Source: Ascaphus truei
Taxonomy: Eukaryota > Chordata > Amphibia > Anura > Ascaphidae
Reading direction: 5' to 3'
DNA: 64,000 bases
Assembly (NCBI GenBank): GCA_036426205.1
Contig: CM071573.1
Location: forward strand, 45,475,664 to 45,539,663
Under the pieces are notes generated by a model. The model was not told the origin of the DNA, ran no database searches, and worked only from the letters and a program-made list of their open reading frames with translations. Positions 45,930 through 57,856 of this stretch are shown here, piece by piece (position 1 is the first letter of the stretch; every line of letters starts with the position of its first letter). The position numbers were made by a program, and so were the translations under genes.

Positions 45930-45994
45930 GAAGTATTTCCACAGTTGCTGAGAATCAAAGCACAAACGAAAACCCAACCTATGTAAATGTTTGA
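45930..45994 (+). CDS. SORCS3: SORCS3 terminal coding exon and stop
   Basis: The split codon G|GA gives G352, then residues 353-372 and a TGA stop at 45992-45994. The protein ends A-E-N-Q-S-T-N-E-N-P-T-Y-V-N-V. This end is the feature that marks SORCS3. Y-V-N-V is a consensus for SH2 binding (pY-x-N) when phosphorylated, and the free C-terminus fits a PDZ ligand; binding of SorCS3 to PICK1 is known from mammals. The acceptor is TTCATTCCTCCCAG. The same exon continues as 3' UTR. Confidence 0.94.
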
Positions 45995-47489
45995 ATGGAA
46001 GCCATCACATCTGCATTCGGACTATTTCAAATCTTCAAACAAACAATGGTTTTTAGCTTTAAACCTGTTGAAGAGGATGCATCAAGATGTGGCAGGTTCT
46101 ATGTTTTATGGAATACTTCTCCCTTCTTTTCAAATCAGTTGTGTTTGTAGAAGGTTAATTACTTTCCATACCAAGAATTTGCATGTTTTAATTCTTCTTG
46201 GCTTTACCTTAGGGTTGAACTGCTCTGGTAGTTTAACAATACATATGTGTTAAAAGGTTATTTAACTCTTTCACAGCTGGAGGGGCCCCAACCCTTTAGC
46301 AGAAAAGCTGTTAAAATTACACATACTGACAATTTTAGAAGGTAATTGTGCTATTTCTCCAGCAGGGTGGGAGGGATAACAATTGTATATAACCCTTTAT
46401 AAGAAAATATATATACATCTTAGAGAGAAATGAATTCATGAGTTGTGAGTTGTCAAATGTGACATGACCTAATTTGAATACATCATGAGGAATAAGCAGA
46501 TGGAAAGTTCTTTTCAGCAGTGATGGTTTTTACATTTCATGCACTGTTGAAGTTAGGTTACTGTAATGTCTGCCCATTAGGAGCAGGAATGCAACAGAAT
46601 TGTATATAACTCCTTGTAAAGTTGTAAGAATTATTCAGTCATTCTGATTTGTAGAATGACATCATGTGAGTGACATCGTTACTGCATCATGAGGCACAAG
46701 CCAATGACATGGCAGCTGTAAACCCCTTTATTGCCGGAGGGGCCTGTAACACTGGAACTCCTGCATTGCTCAAAAAGGTTTCCCCTTTTTTTTTTAAACT
46801 AAAGGAGATTGAGCAAGATATCAGCAGCACGATAGAAACATTTAGCACTGCGTAACAGACACATTTCACTTCTAAATATATTAAAATATTTGATTAAACA
46901 TTCTTGCTGTCATGTACTGTAATTACAAGGCTAAAATAATGCAACTGAAATCCACTCGCGTTAATGCTAGTCCTATTATCGCCCCCCTATGTTCTTCACA
47001 TGTTAATTGTCTCTTATCAGGATTTACAGTATCAAGCTGCGATGTGGGGTACAGCACCCAATGGGGAGAGAACTGCCATGCAAATCAAAGGCAGTTAATG
47101 CCGAATCGGGTACAATACAATGCATCAGAGCATAATCTTTTCTAAGTACTTTACCAGTGTTACTGCTCTCAATGTCCCTTACTATCATATGCAAAAGAAA
47201 GTATGTTCTGTGATAGCATGTGTGTAGCAAAAGAAAAAACAAAACGTTGTCTGATTTATGATGGTGTAAACCTCTGGTGAACAGATATGGGTCAAATGTA
47301 AAAAACTTGACTTTCACTTAATATAAATAGCTCTTCATTTCTTCTAAACACATCCATTGATAGTGGGTATGATTTATATCCAGTAGTGGTCAAATATCTG
47401 CTTGATATGTTGAGTTCATTGACAAATCTTTCAACAGCAAACCTATTTTGGAACTTCATGGGCTGATAGTCATACCCATGTAATAACAC
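45995..47489 (+). other. SORCS3: SORCS3 3' UTR, extent unresolved
   Basis: Non-coding sequence after the stop. ATTAAA hexamers at 46880-46885 and 46893-46898 are candidate poly(A) signals for a UTR of about 0.9 kb. A later ATTAAA at 50932-50937, followed by GT-rich sequence, could serve a longer form. Two diverged copies of a short repeat (46380-46490 and 46594-46770, both starting near AATTGTATATAACYC) lie inside. Without transcript data the true end cannot be fixed. Confidence 0.45.
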
Positions 47490-47493
47490 TTAA

Positions 47494-47905
47494 CCCTTCC
47501 AGTGCCCTAATGGCGTACAATATATATAAATAAAAGTGCCACCCTAGGGGCCCTTATGACGTCATTGCCCATTGCTTGTTTTTTTTAGAGGCTGTACACC
47601 AGAAGTGGCCAACTCCAGTCCTCAAGGGCCACCTTGACTGAGCCACAGTGCTGAAGCAGGAATATCCTTGAAAGCTGACCTGTTAATAGCCCTTGAGGAC
47701 TGGTTGGCCACTCCTGCTGTAGGCCATTAGCCTTGATCGCATAACACACTGATTGGACGGGGTCTGTCCTCTCCCTGTCACAACTGGTTCAACATCCCAA
47801 ACAGAAAGAGCATCACATAATTGCTCCGAAGAGCAATCACGTGATGCAGAAGTGCCAGAGGGTCTGTGGCTACGGAAGTGGCACGACCCTCCAGCACTGA
47901 AAGGG
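47494..47905. mobile_element. piggyBac-like MITE with a nested hairpin MITE
   Basis: 412 bp between TTAA at 47490-47493 and 47906-47909. Inward ends CCCTTCCAGTGCCCTAATGG and CCCTTTCAGTGCTGGAGGG. TTAA plus CCYTT ends is the piggyBac pattern. Inside, 47604-47722 is a truncated copy of the GTGGCCAACTCCAGTCC hairpin family, which must have inserted later. Confidence 0.7.
47604..47722. mobile_element. Hairpin MITE (GTGGCCAACTCCAGTCC family), copy 3, internally deleted
   Basis: AGTGGCCAACTCCAGTCCTC, then AGGGCCACC directly joined to TTGACTGAGCCACAGTGCTG; ends TTGAGGACTGGTTGGCC. About 80 bp of the family centre is missing. Confidence 0.8.
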
Positions 47906-47909
47906 TTAA

Positions 47910-50900
47910 GTTAGAAACTGGTTTGGGATTTAGCATCATCTACACTCCAGCCTTGAGGTATTATCAGAAATTGTGCCCGCTCCAATACAATATATTTACA
48001 AAGTAACAGAATGGGTTAGAGAGACATGGATCCAAATACATATCTACCCCTTCCACTCCCAGCACAAGGAAGAGCAGAGAGATACTATAATTAGGGATTC
48101 ATTAATTAAACTGCGATTGTGCCAATTGGGGCACTATTGAAAGGAAACTCCCCAATCTGCACTATCGCAGTTTAATGGATAATCCCCGTAGTCTGCGACC
48201 TTTATCTCACACTTGTTCTTAGCACCGGGAGAGTCAGAGAATTCTCTCTTATGGGTATTACAATGAATGGTAAAGAATCTATGCAAAGATTGTCTTTAAA
48301 CGGCGCGTTCAGTGGGCACAAAGCACAGATTTTCATTTTTTTGATGACAATTAAAGCTGCTTCCAACACCCAGGAATAGGTGCAGAACCTCAAACCCTCA
48401 CGCTCAGTTTGAACAATTGCCTTTTTATGTTTTCTACCCTTGATTCTTCCCTTCTTTGGAAGACGCAGCACTCTCTCACAATCTGCTTGTATTTGACTTT
48501 TCAGCGGTGGAGAAATGCCAAAAATGAAAAATAAAAACAGCCCCCCCATATTCTTCTGATGGCGTAGCTTTCCGGGGTGTTCTTTAAACCCTATTTGGGA
48601 AACATACGGTACCTGTTTAACTACATTTCCAAGCTCCTCGAGTTACCCCAAGAGGTTAAAATGTGTTTGTACCACAGTAACGGAGATGCTAACACGGGGA
48701 AATGGTTTAATAGCTGCGGCAATAAATCCCTCAAACAGTGAAGATGTTCGTGTTGCATAAATGTGCAAATCTGTGCTGATTTCTACCATAATTCACATAT
48801 TTGTGGCAAATTAAATGATTGAATTAAACCAGTTGGTACTTGCTTGAGCGTTTTGATTGTTTCTGGTGATTGTTCATGAATCCAGGTTTTCACCACAAAT
48901 GTATCAAAGGACAAAATCCCAGTTGAAAGGGATCTTGCGCCTTGTGATTGGCTTTGCTAAATAGATCCATTGGTATTGATTTAAGTTGGTAATTCTTTAT
49001 CCAGCTGTTTTGGGACATTTTCGTCCAAAAATCTCCATCACTTCAATGGGGATTTTCGGGCAACAATGGACTATGTAGAACAAAAGCCCTAGGTCTTTAA
49101 TCTCCCTTCTCTAAGGAAACAAAAAAAAAAATCAAGACAAAAAACAGGGGATCTTGACATTCTTTATAATAGTCACTTTCCGGTTTTTCTTCCCCCTCGG
49201 GAAGGATATAATAATAAGCTTATCATTGGAGGTTACAAAGCCATTACTTCTGTGCGAGGCAGCATTCATTCTTTTAATCACCTAAAAATACAAGCAGTTC
49301 TTTCAGTCGTGCTACAGCATAAAAGAGGCAAGTGATAATGTAATAAGCATAAAAAGGTCGGTGAAGAGGTTAATCAACAGAAATTACAGAAACATGGAAA
49401 GTGACAGTTAATAAGACGGCTTCACCCACCACATTTGCCCGTTTTCCATACATAATGTAAAACCTGAGACTATATTTGACCTTTATTTTTTGCTCCCTTT
49501 TTCCTAACGTATACAGTATGTCTCATTGTGTTTATACTAAGCATTTTTAATGCCCTAATTTTTTAACTACCATTCGTGCTTTTAATGTAAATCATTCTGT
49601 CACAAAATATGTATTTTAAAAATGGGCAGATACTTTGTTGTAACGTGTACAGGATCCGTCACGCAGACTTCAATGTTGATATATTTTTGAGATGCTGAAA
49701 TTGTATTATTGGCTATAAAGCTTTACCGGACCGTGTCATTGTGTGATCAGGGTATTTCTTATCTAAAGTGAATGTTTTAGGGCAGGGGCGGCCAACTCCA
49801 GTCCTCAAGGGCCACCATCAGATCAGGTTTTCAGGATATCCCTGCTTCAGCACTGGTGGTGCAGTCATTGACTGGGCCACTGATTGAGCCACCCGTGCTG
49901 AAGCAGGGATATCCTGAAAACCTGACCTGTCGGTGACCCTTGAGGACTGGATTGGCCACTCCTGTTTAATGGGCCAAAGCAGCAACCCCCTTAATATACA
50001 TTTACAGTTAAAATGATATCATGGTGCAGACTTATTGCAAGCATATCCCTTTTTATTTATTTTTAAAATGTACTACCTACATACTACCCTGCTTTCCAAG
50101 GCGCAGTATCTCACAATGGAAAAGTGGCACAAGGATCCTGAAAGCACGGTACAAGTGGTGTGAATAGCAGTTTCAAAAAGCAGTGGCAACAACTGTTCTT
50201 TTTAAACAATTGCAGGATTTTTAAAGGATGTGTGGATTTGTACTTTATCTCTATTTGACATTCTTCTAAATACAAAATTAATTTTGGCATCTTTATATTC
50301 TCAAACTTAAATAGATTTAAAATAATTTAGCCATTTTTATATTTTTGGGGCTTTATCTATGTTGGCCTGTTTAAATGACTGAACATAATTTTAAGCCAAA
50401 ACCCTAAGAACTAAAAGGCTGCATACTGCCCTTCTTAACAAATGTAAAGAGAAGGGAGGGGCTGGTCACACATTCTTGTGTCCACCATTTGTCTCAATAA
50501 TGTCAGCAACTGCGTTACCATGCTGGGGTAATGTCAGTGTACCCCTCAAAGTCTGGCTCTTGATTTTCCATTCCATGGAGGTTCTCTCAGCTTTCTTTCG
50601 TGTTAGTACAGTGGTCTGTGCTGACAGTTATGTAGCAGTACAAGCTACACTTAATGAATAAAACATATGCATTGCTTCACTGGTGTGGGTAACAGCTGCT
50701 TGAAGAAACAGGAAGTGTGGAGTGGGCCTATAAGTTACTTTGCAATCCTTTGGGGCCAGCCAAACCTTAGCCAACTTACAGTATTTTTATAGAACACAAT
50801 TTAAACATTTTCTTAGATTATTGAAACTACCGTACTGCTAATTTTAAACAACTTTTTGATGTTTTTTCTGTTAAATGAAATGTAGTGTAATGTATAACTG

Positions 50901-51396
50901 CTATTTGTTTATTGCTTTTACAATCATATTTATTAAACAGATTATGTCTCTAAAGCATTGAGTCTGTATTGTTGTTTCTGAATTGTAGGTGGTAATGAGT
51001 GTGAATACACACATCCTTCTATGCAGAGGTTTCTCTACTAAACATCAGTGACCCAGGTTACTACTAGTGCCCAGAATTATCACCGTTGCTGATTCCCCAT
51101 TTACTTCCTTTAAAGCCTTTTCATGCTTAACACACCTCGAACAAAACCAGTAGTGTGAAGAATGGCTTCTGGACACCAAACTAGTACAACATTCCAGCTT
51201 TGACACGCAAATCAGTAAAAGATTACATGAAGAACATATTTATTTACAACATTGTTGTAACAAAGCTTTACATTTACCTAGTGAGCGGTTATGGTAGTTT
51301 CAATGGTGATAGAAAAAGATGGATGTATTATATGCTGCAAACCCTAGTAAATCTAATGAATGGGGTCTCTGAGCTCATTGGTAAATTACACTTTAC
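47910..51396. other. Gene-free 3' flank of SORCS3
   Basis: 48105-48122 and 48159-48176 form a short hairpin (ATTAAACTGCGATTGTGC and inverse). 49785-49964 is a hairpin MITE. 48200-48600 and 50400-50960 are unique-looking. A possible distal poly(A) signal is ATTAAA at 50932-50937, with AATAAA at 50657-50662 before it. No gene was recognised. Confidence 0.4.
49785..49964. mobile_element. Hairpin MITE (GTGGCCAACTCCAGTCC family), copy 4, full length
   Basis: Ends GCGGCCAACTCCAGTCCTCA and the inverse of it (TGAGGACTGGATTGGCC). Internal CAGGATATCCCTGCTTCAGC has its inverse GCTGAAGCAGGGATATCCTG. This is the best-preserved palindrome of the family in the window. Confidence 0.85.
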
Positions 51397-52830
51397 TAGA
51401 GATGTGCAAAACTCTGTGCCTAAATCAGAACCTTACAACCCAATACTAAATACAAATACAAAACCCTTAAGATTTTTAGAACCAAATCCAGAACTAAACC
51501 CAAAATCAGAATGTCACTGATGACCAAAAATTAACATCTGGATCAGGGCACCAGACAGGACACGGGAATCAAATAAAAGACATTTATTCCGACCGCAGCT
51601 AGCAGACACAGCACAAAATCACCAACAGAGCTTACACACCAAATGGGGTTACAGGGGGAATACTAGCGGACTAGGTGCCAGGTGCCACTTGAAAGACTTA
51701 CCAAGGGGTTGCTCGTACACACGAGCCGTAGGAGTTAAGGACTGTCCAGACTTTGGTGCATCTATATGCGAGACAGCACATAAAAAATCCCACTCAAAAT
51801 CCTGCTCTCCGCTGCTCCGGCAAAGATACAAGTCCTAGGGCTTAATGCTGGTTTGAATTTCCCACTCACATCGGCCCAGAAACTCGTTCTCCGAGTCTCC
51901 GGCAAGTATCCAAGTCATAAGGAAAAAGCAGGTCTGAATCTCCCGCTTGAACAAGCCTCGTTCTGGGTGTCTCTGGGAAATGCCTCAGACCACAGCGCTT
52001 TGTCAGCCAGCAGCAGAATGACCCCCGGAGCTCAGATCGGTTTCCCTGCTTCCATTGAAAAGCATGTGAAACAGAGTGGTAACCAATCACAGTGCGGATG
52101 CTGTTCCTGAGCCAATCACAGCGTGGATGCTGGTCCTTGGCCAATAACAGAGCAAGGCTCACCTGTGTTGGCAAATCGGGCAGTGGGAATAGCACCTACT
52201 AAGGCTTGCCCAGCAACTGATCCCCTGGCCGGCCAGATATCTCCCACAGAGATGGCGTCTCTGTTTCTAGAGGTAGTCAGAGGTGCTGCTTTCCGGACCC
52301 GTGTCTCCCAGGCACCAGGGCCAACCATCCCCGATCTACCCTTTGCTTCTCACAATACACATCCCCTTCTTGTCGGGTGGAACCCCAGTTTCCTGGATAT
52401 GCAAGCTGAATAAGGGAACCCAACAAGCACATGTCTACCCTTACAAAACCAGCACATCTTACAGGAATAAAGAGTTGCCGTTACAAGGAGCTACGGAGTA
52501 TATTAAAATGGGAGTCCGGGGTCTTCGGCCGGACAGGGGAGACAGACAGGGACCGGGCTTAACCTTTATTATGCTGGTCCTGGGGTTCCCTTCCATCACA
52601 TAAAACACCAAGCCACCTATTTATAGGTGTTTTTACATTATTTTAAGCTTTTTAGTTATATTAGTTTCCTCATTTTTTATGATTTTATACATATTTTAAG
52701 CATTTTCTATGCTTTATTGTGCTATTTTAGCATTTTCCTTAATTTGGTTAAAATTAAACACCAAACAAATTACCTGTACATTTTGGTAAAAGCCAGAACC
52801 AAAACATAAACACAAAATGTTCAGAACCAA
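51397..52830. mobile_element. Mariner-like element split by an LTR-like insertion
   Basis: 51397-51520 starts TAGAGATGTGCAAAACTCTG and has repeated AACCAAATC/AACCAAA words; 52740-52830 continues in the same style (GCCAGAACCAAAACATAAAC, TTCAGAACCAAATCTACG). Between them, about 51535-52610 has promoter-like and reverse poly(A) words (GACATTTATTCCG, AACCTTTATTATGC) typical of an antisense LTR. Exact joints were not resolved. Confidence 0.4.
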
Positions 52831-52834
52831 ATCT

Positions 52835-53170
52835 ACGTCAAACACTATCCTCAATATCCGACTAGCACCCTCTCTATCCACATTTAAGACCCACCTCAAA
52901 ACACAACTGCTTAAGGAAGCATATGAGTAGCTCCATGGCTGATAATTAACACTTCATACATAAACCTTGGCCCCTTGCAGACACACTTACCAGAACGCCC
53001 TCCTACTATCTCTGTATTCTTCCTAACAGCCAATTAGATTGTAAGCTCTTCAGAGCAGGGCCACCTTTTCCTAAATGTTACTTTTATGTCTGAAGCACTT
53101 CTCCCCTTTGTGCAATTTATACTATTTGTTATTTATATGACTGTCACATATATTACTGCTGTGAAGCAAA
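52835..53170 (+). mobile_element. L2-clade LINE, 3' end
   Basis: In frame, 52860-52930 reads L-A-P-S-L-S-T-F-K-T-H-L-K-T-Q-L-L-K-E-A-Y-E then a stop, which is the usual C-terminal end of L2-type reverse-transcriptase polyproteins. It is followed by the typical 3' UTR words ATTGTAAGCTCTTCAGAGCA and GGGCCACCTT. Only the last few percent of the element is present; it is a 5'-truncated dead copy. Confidence 0.7.
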
Positions 53171-54684
53171 TGGGTTTTCCTCTCTAAATCCAAAAGGTAT
53201 GCAGCACTCATCAATACAGCAGAAACAAATTATTCCTGACTCAAGGGATTCGTAATCAAATGAAAACATTAAGTGGATTCATGTTGCTTCTAAATCTACT
53301 GTACTTCCTAACAGGACACCTTAGGACTGCCATAAAAGTGATACTAATGGAAGCATTTTGAACATCTTACTGTCAACGTATCAAGATATTTAGCATGTAT
53401 TGTGACTTGTGTGCGTCAGCTATTGATTTGTGTAGAGGTCACAGAGAGCAATAGGATGAGTTAAGGAAGGAATGATACAAGGTGCCTACATTGTAATGGG
53501 ATTTAATACATTGTGTATGCGTGGGGCTATAATTTTGTTCTCTTTGTTGTGCTCTAAACAACCCTGTTTCATTTGACGCAGCCGCAAGGGAAAGAAATGT
53601 TTCCTTTCAGCTTGATGCATCCCCCTCATTGTTACAAAGAATTGGAATGTAAAAATTAATCTTTTAACTGCTAGTCAGATCCCCCCCAGGTACCATGGAA
53701 GTATGAATGGATTGCCAACTTGCAGTTGTAGAAGATGTCTGTAATGGCTTCTACTATCTAATCATCAGCACCCAATCTAAAGCACATCACAGCAATTTGT
53801 TTTACTGTTTGGAAATACACATACAAATTTCTATCAAGAAATCCCATTACCCACATGAGCTGTTTGCGCTGCCGAAGAAAAAGTGAAAAGAAACCTGTCA
53901 TTCTTCCTACGTGTTTTGACAGCGTAATTTAAATTTCGCTCTCCGAGTGGCAGCATCCCCAGAAGAGTGAGAGCTTTGTCTCCAAAGAATTCTATTAAAA
54001 ATGAAACAGAACCTTGATTCTACACTCTGTAAGCTGAACTGAGAAGAGCACGCCCCCAGGGATATGCAGTTGGTAATAAACAATTCCAATTGTACTCAAG
54101 AGCACCACTGAGTCTATCAGTATCAGTAGCAGCAGATCCTCCATTCACAGCAGGCATCGGTAAAGATCAGAATGCAGAATGCATGAGGAACCTTTCTGTT
54201 GGGTCATAAAAAGTAAACCTGAAAGTCCCCAATGTACACAAACAAGTGGTGACCTGGTTAAGAAGAAGCTGTATAAGCATACACTATGTTTGGAATTAAA
54301 CAAATCTCGGTAATACTATATACAGTATTTACTTAACCTCTTGGCTGTCAATGGGGCCAGTGTGTTTAATTGTTTGTTCCAGTGCTTGGAGGCTACCCCC
54401 ATCTGTCTATGTACCTGATATCCCCTTACACACTTCCCTGTGAAATATGAATGAGGGACTGGCTATTACACTCTAGGGGTATATATGATGGAGATAAGAA
54501 AAAGTTAATGGATGTTGATTAATATTTGGTCATATCAAATACAGTATCAAATGATCAAAGTATCAAGTATAGCATTGCCAAAGAAATAGTGTTGACTGTT
54601 TCCCTTGATGTGAATCCTGTTGCAGACATCTGTGATTCAGGCAAAAATACCTTCCGTCTCCATTAGAACAAGAATAATATTACT
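53171..54684. other. Gene-free flank, unique-looking
   Basis: No gene. 53520-53660 and 53860-53990 are of balanced composition without tandem structure and could be conserved non-coding DNA. A piggyBac-like end-like word (TTAACCTCTTGGCTGTCAAT) is near 54335. Confidence 0.35.
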
Positions 54685-55294
54685 TGTAACAGGTGTTCCC
54701 CACCCTCTGGGAGATTTCACTGTTACCTAGTGTTGTTGTGCTGCTCACCTGCTAGGCTTACAGGATACTGAGTGTCCGCCGATGTTAGTGGGGAAGACAG
54801 GACAGGCATTAGGGTTCTTTTCAGTTCTTCACTTGGTGCAGTGCCTCCATCTCCAGCAGGCCCCAGCAGAACTGGGTGCAGTCCCTGCAGGAAAACAGTC
54901 TTGTAATCCCCCTGATTAACTGCAGTCTCGGGCAGGAGTACAAAACAGGAACAGTTCTTTATTCTTCAACAGCACAGCAGTACAGCATACCAACATGTAC
55001 ACTACTTTCTCTCTCTCTGGTCCCTGGATTCAACCCAAGGAGCTTGAGGCCCCAAATCCCATATCCCCTGGTGGAATATGGGGTAGCTGTCCCACTCCCC
55101 TGAGGGAGGGGATCTCTCCAGCACTGCACAAAATTTGGCACACAGGCCTTAGGCCCACGCCCCCTGTCACTCAAGGGAGTTGTTTACTGATGCAGCAGCA
55201 AGGACATAGATTTAACCCTAACACTGCCTGCACTGGTACCAGGGCGTATGTGTTAGGTAGGGCAGATTAGTAGCCAAGAGCATACATGGCTACA
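54685..55294 (-). mobile_element. Solo-LTR-like repeat, copy 2
   Basis: Same family and orientation as 19790-20472, with TGTAACAGG and GGCTACA ends and the reverse hexamer TTTATT at 54958-54963. It is about 70 bp shorter because of internal deletions. No clear target duplication is left. Confidence 0.65.
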
Positions 55295-55553
55295 TGGATA
55301 TCAGTTCATTTGCACAATAACGAGTGAAAGCAATATGGAATACAAAAGGACAGGATCAATATCACAATGGAGACCTTAAGATAGTTGTCAGATCTGTGAT
55401 TGGCGACTTGCCTCTGGGTAGGATAACGTTATAAGGGGCAATAGCTAATACCCCAAGGACGTGACTGTGTGAGATGATGCAGGCCTGCACCAGGAAACCA
55501 AAATGTTTATTCTATGTAAATAAAAATAAAATGTAAAAAGAGTTGAGTAGCTT

Positions 55554-55574
55554 TAAAAAAAAAAAAAAAAAAAA
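55554..55574 (+). repeat. Poly(A) tract
   Basis: About 20 A in a row after an AT-rich stretch, possibly the tail of an old retroposed copy. No source sequence was recognised upstream. Confidence 0.7.
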
Positions 55575-57730
55575 CAATTTCAGGACCATTCAAAAACAAT
55601 TCAAGCTCATCTTTGGGATTTTGAATTAGTGCCAACTTTTATCTTTATTAACCTGCAGGTATTTTAATTAACATTTGAAATGTCTGCAGCTTAATGCTGG
55701 ATCATTGCCAATGAGAATTCAGTTGGTAATTAAATTTTACTGAAAATTTCCCTCACACAAAGATCTGCAGTACAAATAGATCTGATTCGTCAAATCCCTT
55801 TCAGCCAAATAGCCACTTAACTAATCTCAGATTGAATATCTTATTCATGATTGTAAAATATTTTTTATCCTCAAGGACTTTAAGCAAAATGCTTAAACTG
55901 TCTCAAGTTTTTTACTAGCACAAATGCTGGTTAATGTTGAAACTTGCCTATCGCTCCATTACCTTGACGCTACCTACAACAGGAACAGACATTATGCTCC
56001 CTGAGTTAACATGATATCCACGAAGCTAATTATAGGCAAAATCAATGTTGGAAATACATCTCATTAGCATAGGCTTAACGCCACATAATTGTAGGATAAG
56101 TTTGTGTTATCTTCTAATAATGTGAGATTATGTCAGTCTTGGCGTTACTCCTTCCCAGGAGAGATGGGAAAAACGATCGATAGATATAGATTTCTCATTT
56201 TAATATCAGTCACCAGTTGTGTATATTTCCCCTCAAACATCCCTCCAAATAAATTAGGGAGACATGCCTGTGCATGACTCATACTCAAATGGGTCCCGTC
56301 TCACACTTTCTAAAACAATTTCTATACCAACTATATATAGTTGATATTAAGCCTAAGGGACTGGAATGGTGTCAGACCCAACAGGACTAGAACCCACCGC
56401 CACTGATTTTCTAGGCCACAGCTCTAGCAGTGTGAGCAAACAATCTGATGGCTAGTACCACTGTAACAGCTGTGCTTCATCTTGTTTTAACTGTGTGTCA
56501 GAAAACTTGTTTTATTTCATCTCTATTAGAATATGAAGAGAAAAGGTAATCCTTTAGATGAGCTGTAGTCCTAAATACTTCAAATCCTATGGCAGTGTGG
56601 GACGGTACTCATTTAAATATACATTAGCCAATTAGTCAAATCAAAATGTGTAAGTCACTGGTGTGTAAAGTCCAGACAAGACTGATCCCTCCCTATCTGC
56701 AGCGCCTTACACCGTATATGTCGGCTTCACCACAGAAATCTAAGAGAAAATAGAAGAAAAGAGCGCACGACCATTCATATATTATAGTATGTCTAGAATT
56801 GTATTTGCATAAAAAGGGGTAAGTATTGCACGTACATCAAGATAAATGAAAGATGCAATCAGAACAAGGACTCGCCTGTCAGTGATGTGTCAGCGGGAGG
56901 TCTGCAGGTAAGTCGTCCTCATCTAGGTCTGTAGTGTCTCCTCGGGTTCACTCTTATCTATCTGATTAGGTGGATAACTCATGCCTAAATGTGGCGTTAC
57001 ACCCAGACACTGCAAAAGCCCTATTTCAGGAGATGGCGTGGGGGGGGGAGGGGAGGTACCAAGTTTAGCTATGACTTAAATAACGTAATGTTAAGTCCCC
57101 ATGTTATGCTTAATGGACTTTAGTGGATACTATGCTTTGATCACACCCTTTACATATCACTTGCAAGTCATTATCCCTCACGCCGTGATTATACAGAAAA
57201 ACGCGCGGGGCGCAGCTGCACGCCTGAAAAAAACATTGAAATAAACCAATAGCAGCACTTATACCTGTTGCGGCGTGTGCGCCGCGTGGAACTTCAGGGC
57301 AGATGTCTCCTGGCGGGATCCTCAGATGTTTTCTTGGTTGGCGACACTGCGTCACGTGAGCGGTTCCAGCCAATGAGGGCGAACCTCTCACGGTCACGCC
57401 TCCGCCATGCCTCCCTGTCTCCGCTTTGCAGTTTCCCTGGTATAATCAAGATGCCGCTCTGCAGCAGCGTGAGGGTGACGTCACCGGATCGTGCTGCCAC
57501 TCAGCGGCATCTGATATAATCGAGCCCTATTACGGGAGGATACAGGGTAACTATTAACATAATGTGAACCGAGGTTAGCGACACATTAAGTGTGTATCTG
57601 GCCCTAAGAGGGCTGTCTAGGTTTCTACAATCCATGTTCGAAAAAGTATTTTTTTTTTAAAGTTTTTTTTTAAGTCTAATCTTATTTTACAAGTACCTGT
57701 TTGGACTTATAGTGAATTAAGTAATTTATC
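55575..57730. other. Gene-free flank with one CpG-rich block
   Basis: 55575-55960 is AT-rich and unique-looking (GTATTTTAATTAACATTTGA and similar). 55960-56160 belongs to a dispersed family also at 340-560 and 5380-5600. 56380-56410, read on the minus strand, has a B-box-like GGGTTCTAGTCCTG and may be a SINE fragment. 57190-57500 is CpG-rich and looks transposon-derived; no ends were defined. Confidence 0.4.
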
Positions 57731-57746
57731 AGAGGTACTGTATACT

Positions 57747-57856
57747 GTAAGAAAGGAAGAACCTAAGCACTACGGATTTCTGCTATAATAGTGATTTAAT
57801 TCATTAAATCCCTTTCATAGCAGAAATCCGTAGTGCTTAGGCTCTTCCTTTCATAC
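57747..57856. repeat. Hairpin repeat with 54-nt arms and 2-nt loop
   Basis: Left arm 57747-57800, right arm 57803-57856. GCACTACGGATTTCTGCTAT and its inverse are in the arms. Near-perfect, almost no loop. Confidence 0.9.

Larger units (their letters stand above)
6891..45994 (+). other. SORCS3: SORCS3 gene, 3' part (nine exons, partial)
   Basis: Nine exons on the + strand join without a frame break into 1119 nt: 372 codons and a TGA. SorCS3 is a type I receptor of the VPS10p family, mainly neuronal, working in sorting between cell surface, endosomes and synapse. What is seen here is the C-terminal third: PKD domain (residues 1-62 of the fragment), second PKD-like domain (about 63-148), membrane-proximal region (149-275), transmembrane helix (276-295) and tail (296-372). 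All introns are GT-AG. Intron lengths are 3566, 2516, 8349, 2705, 13712, 2496, 89 and 4552 nt. The identification rests on recalled family sequence: the INVYAQMQNEKE tail start and the AENQST...PTYVNV end are SorCS3-like, while SorCS1 tails differ and SorCS2 is more distant. No upstream exon was recognised in 1-6890, so the VPS10 propeller lies outside the window. Confidence 0.93.

Noticed and set aside
48202..48549. A 115-codon open frame on the minus strand with a basic middle segment
   Set aside because: No recognisable family. Could be chance; cannot be supported without conservation data.
57190..57500. A CpG island promoter of an unknown gene
   Set aside because: The block is surrounded by repeats, has no following exon with splice signals, and resembles the GC-rich MITEs in the window.
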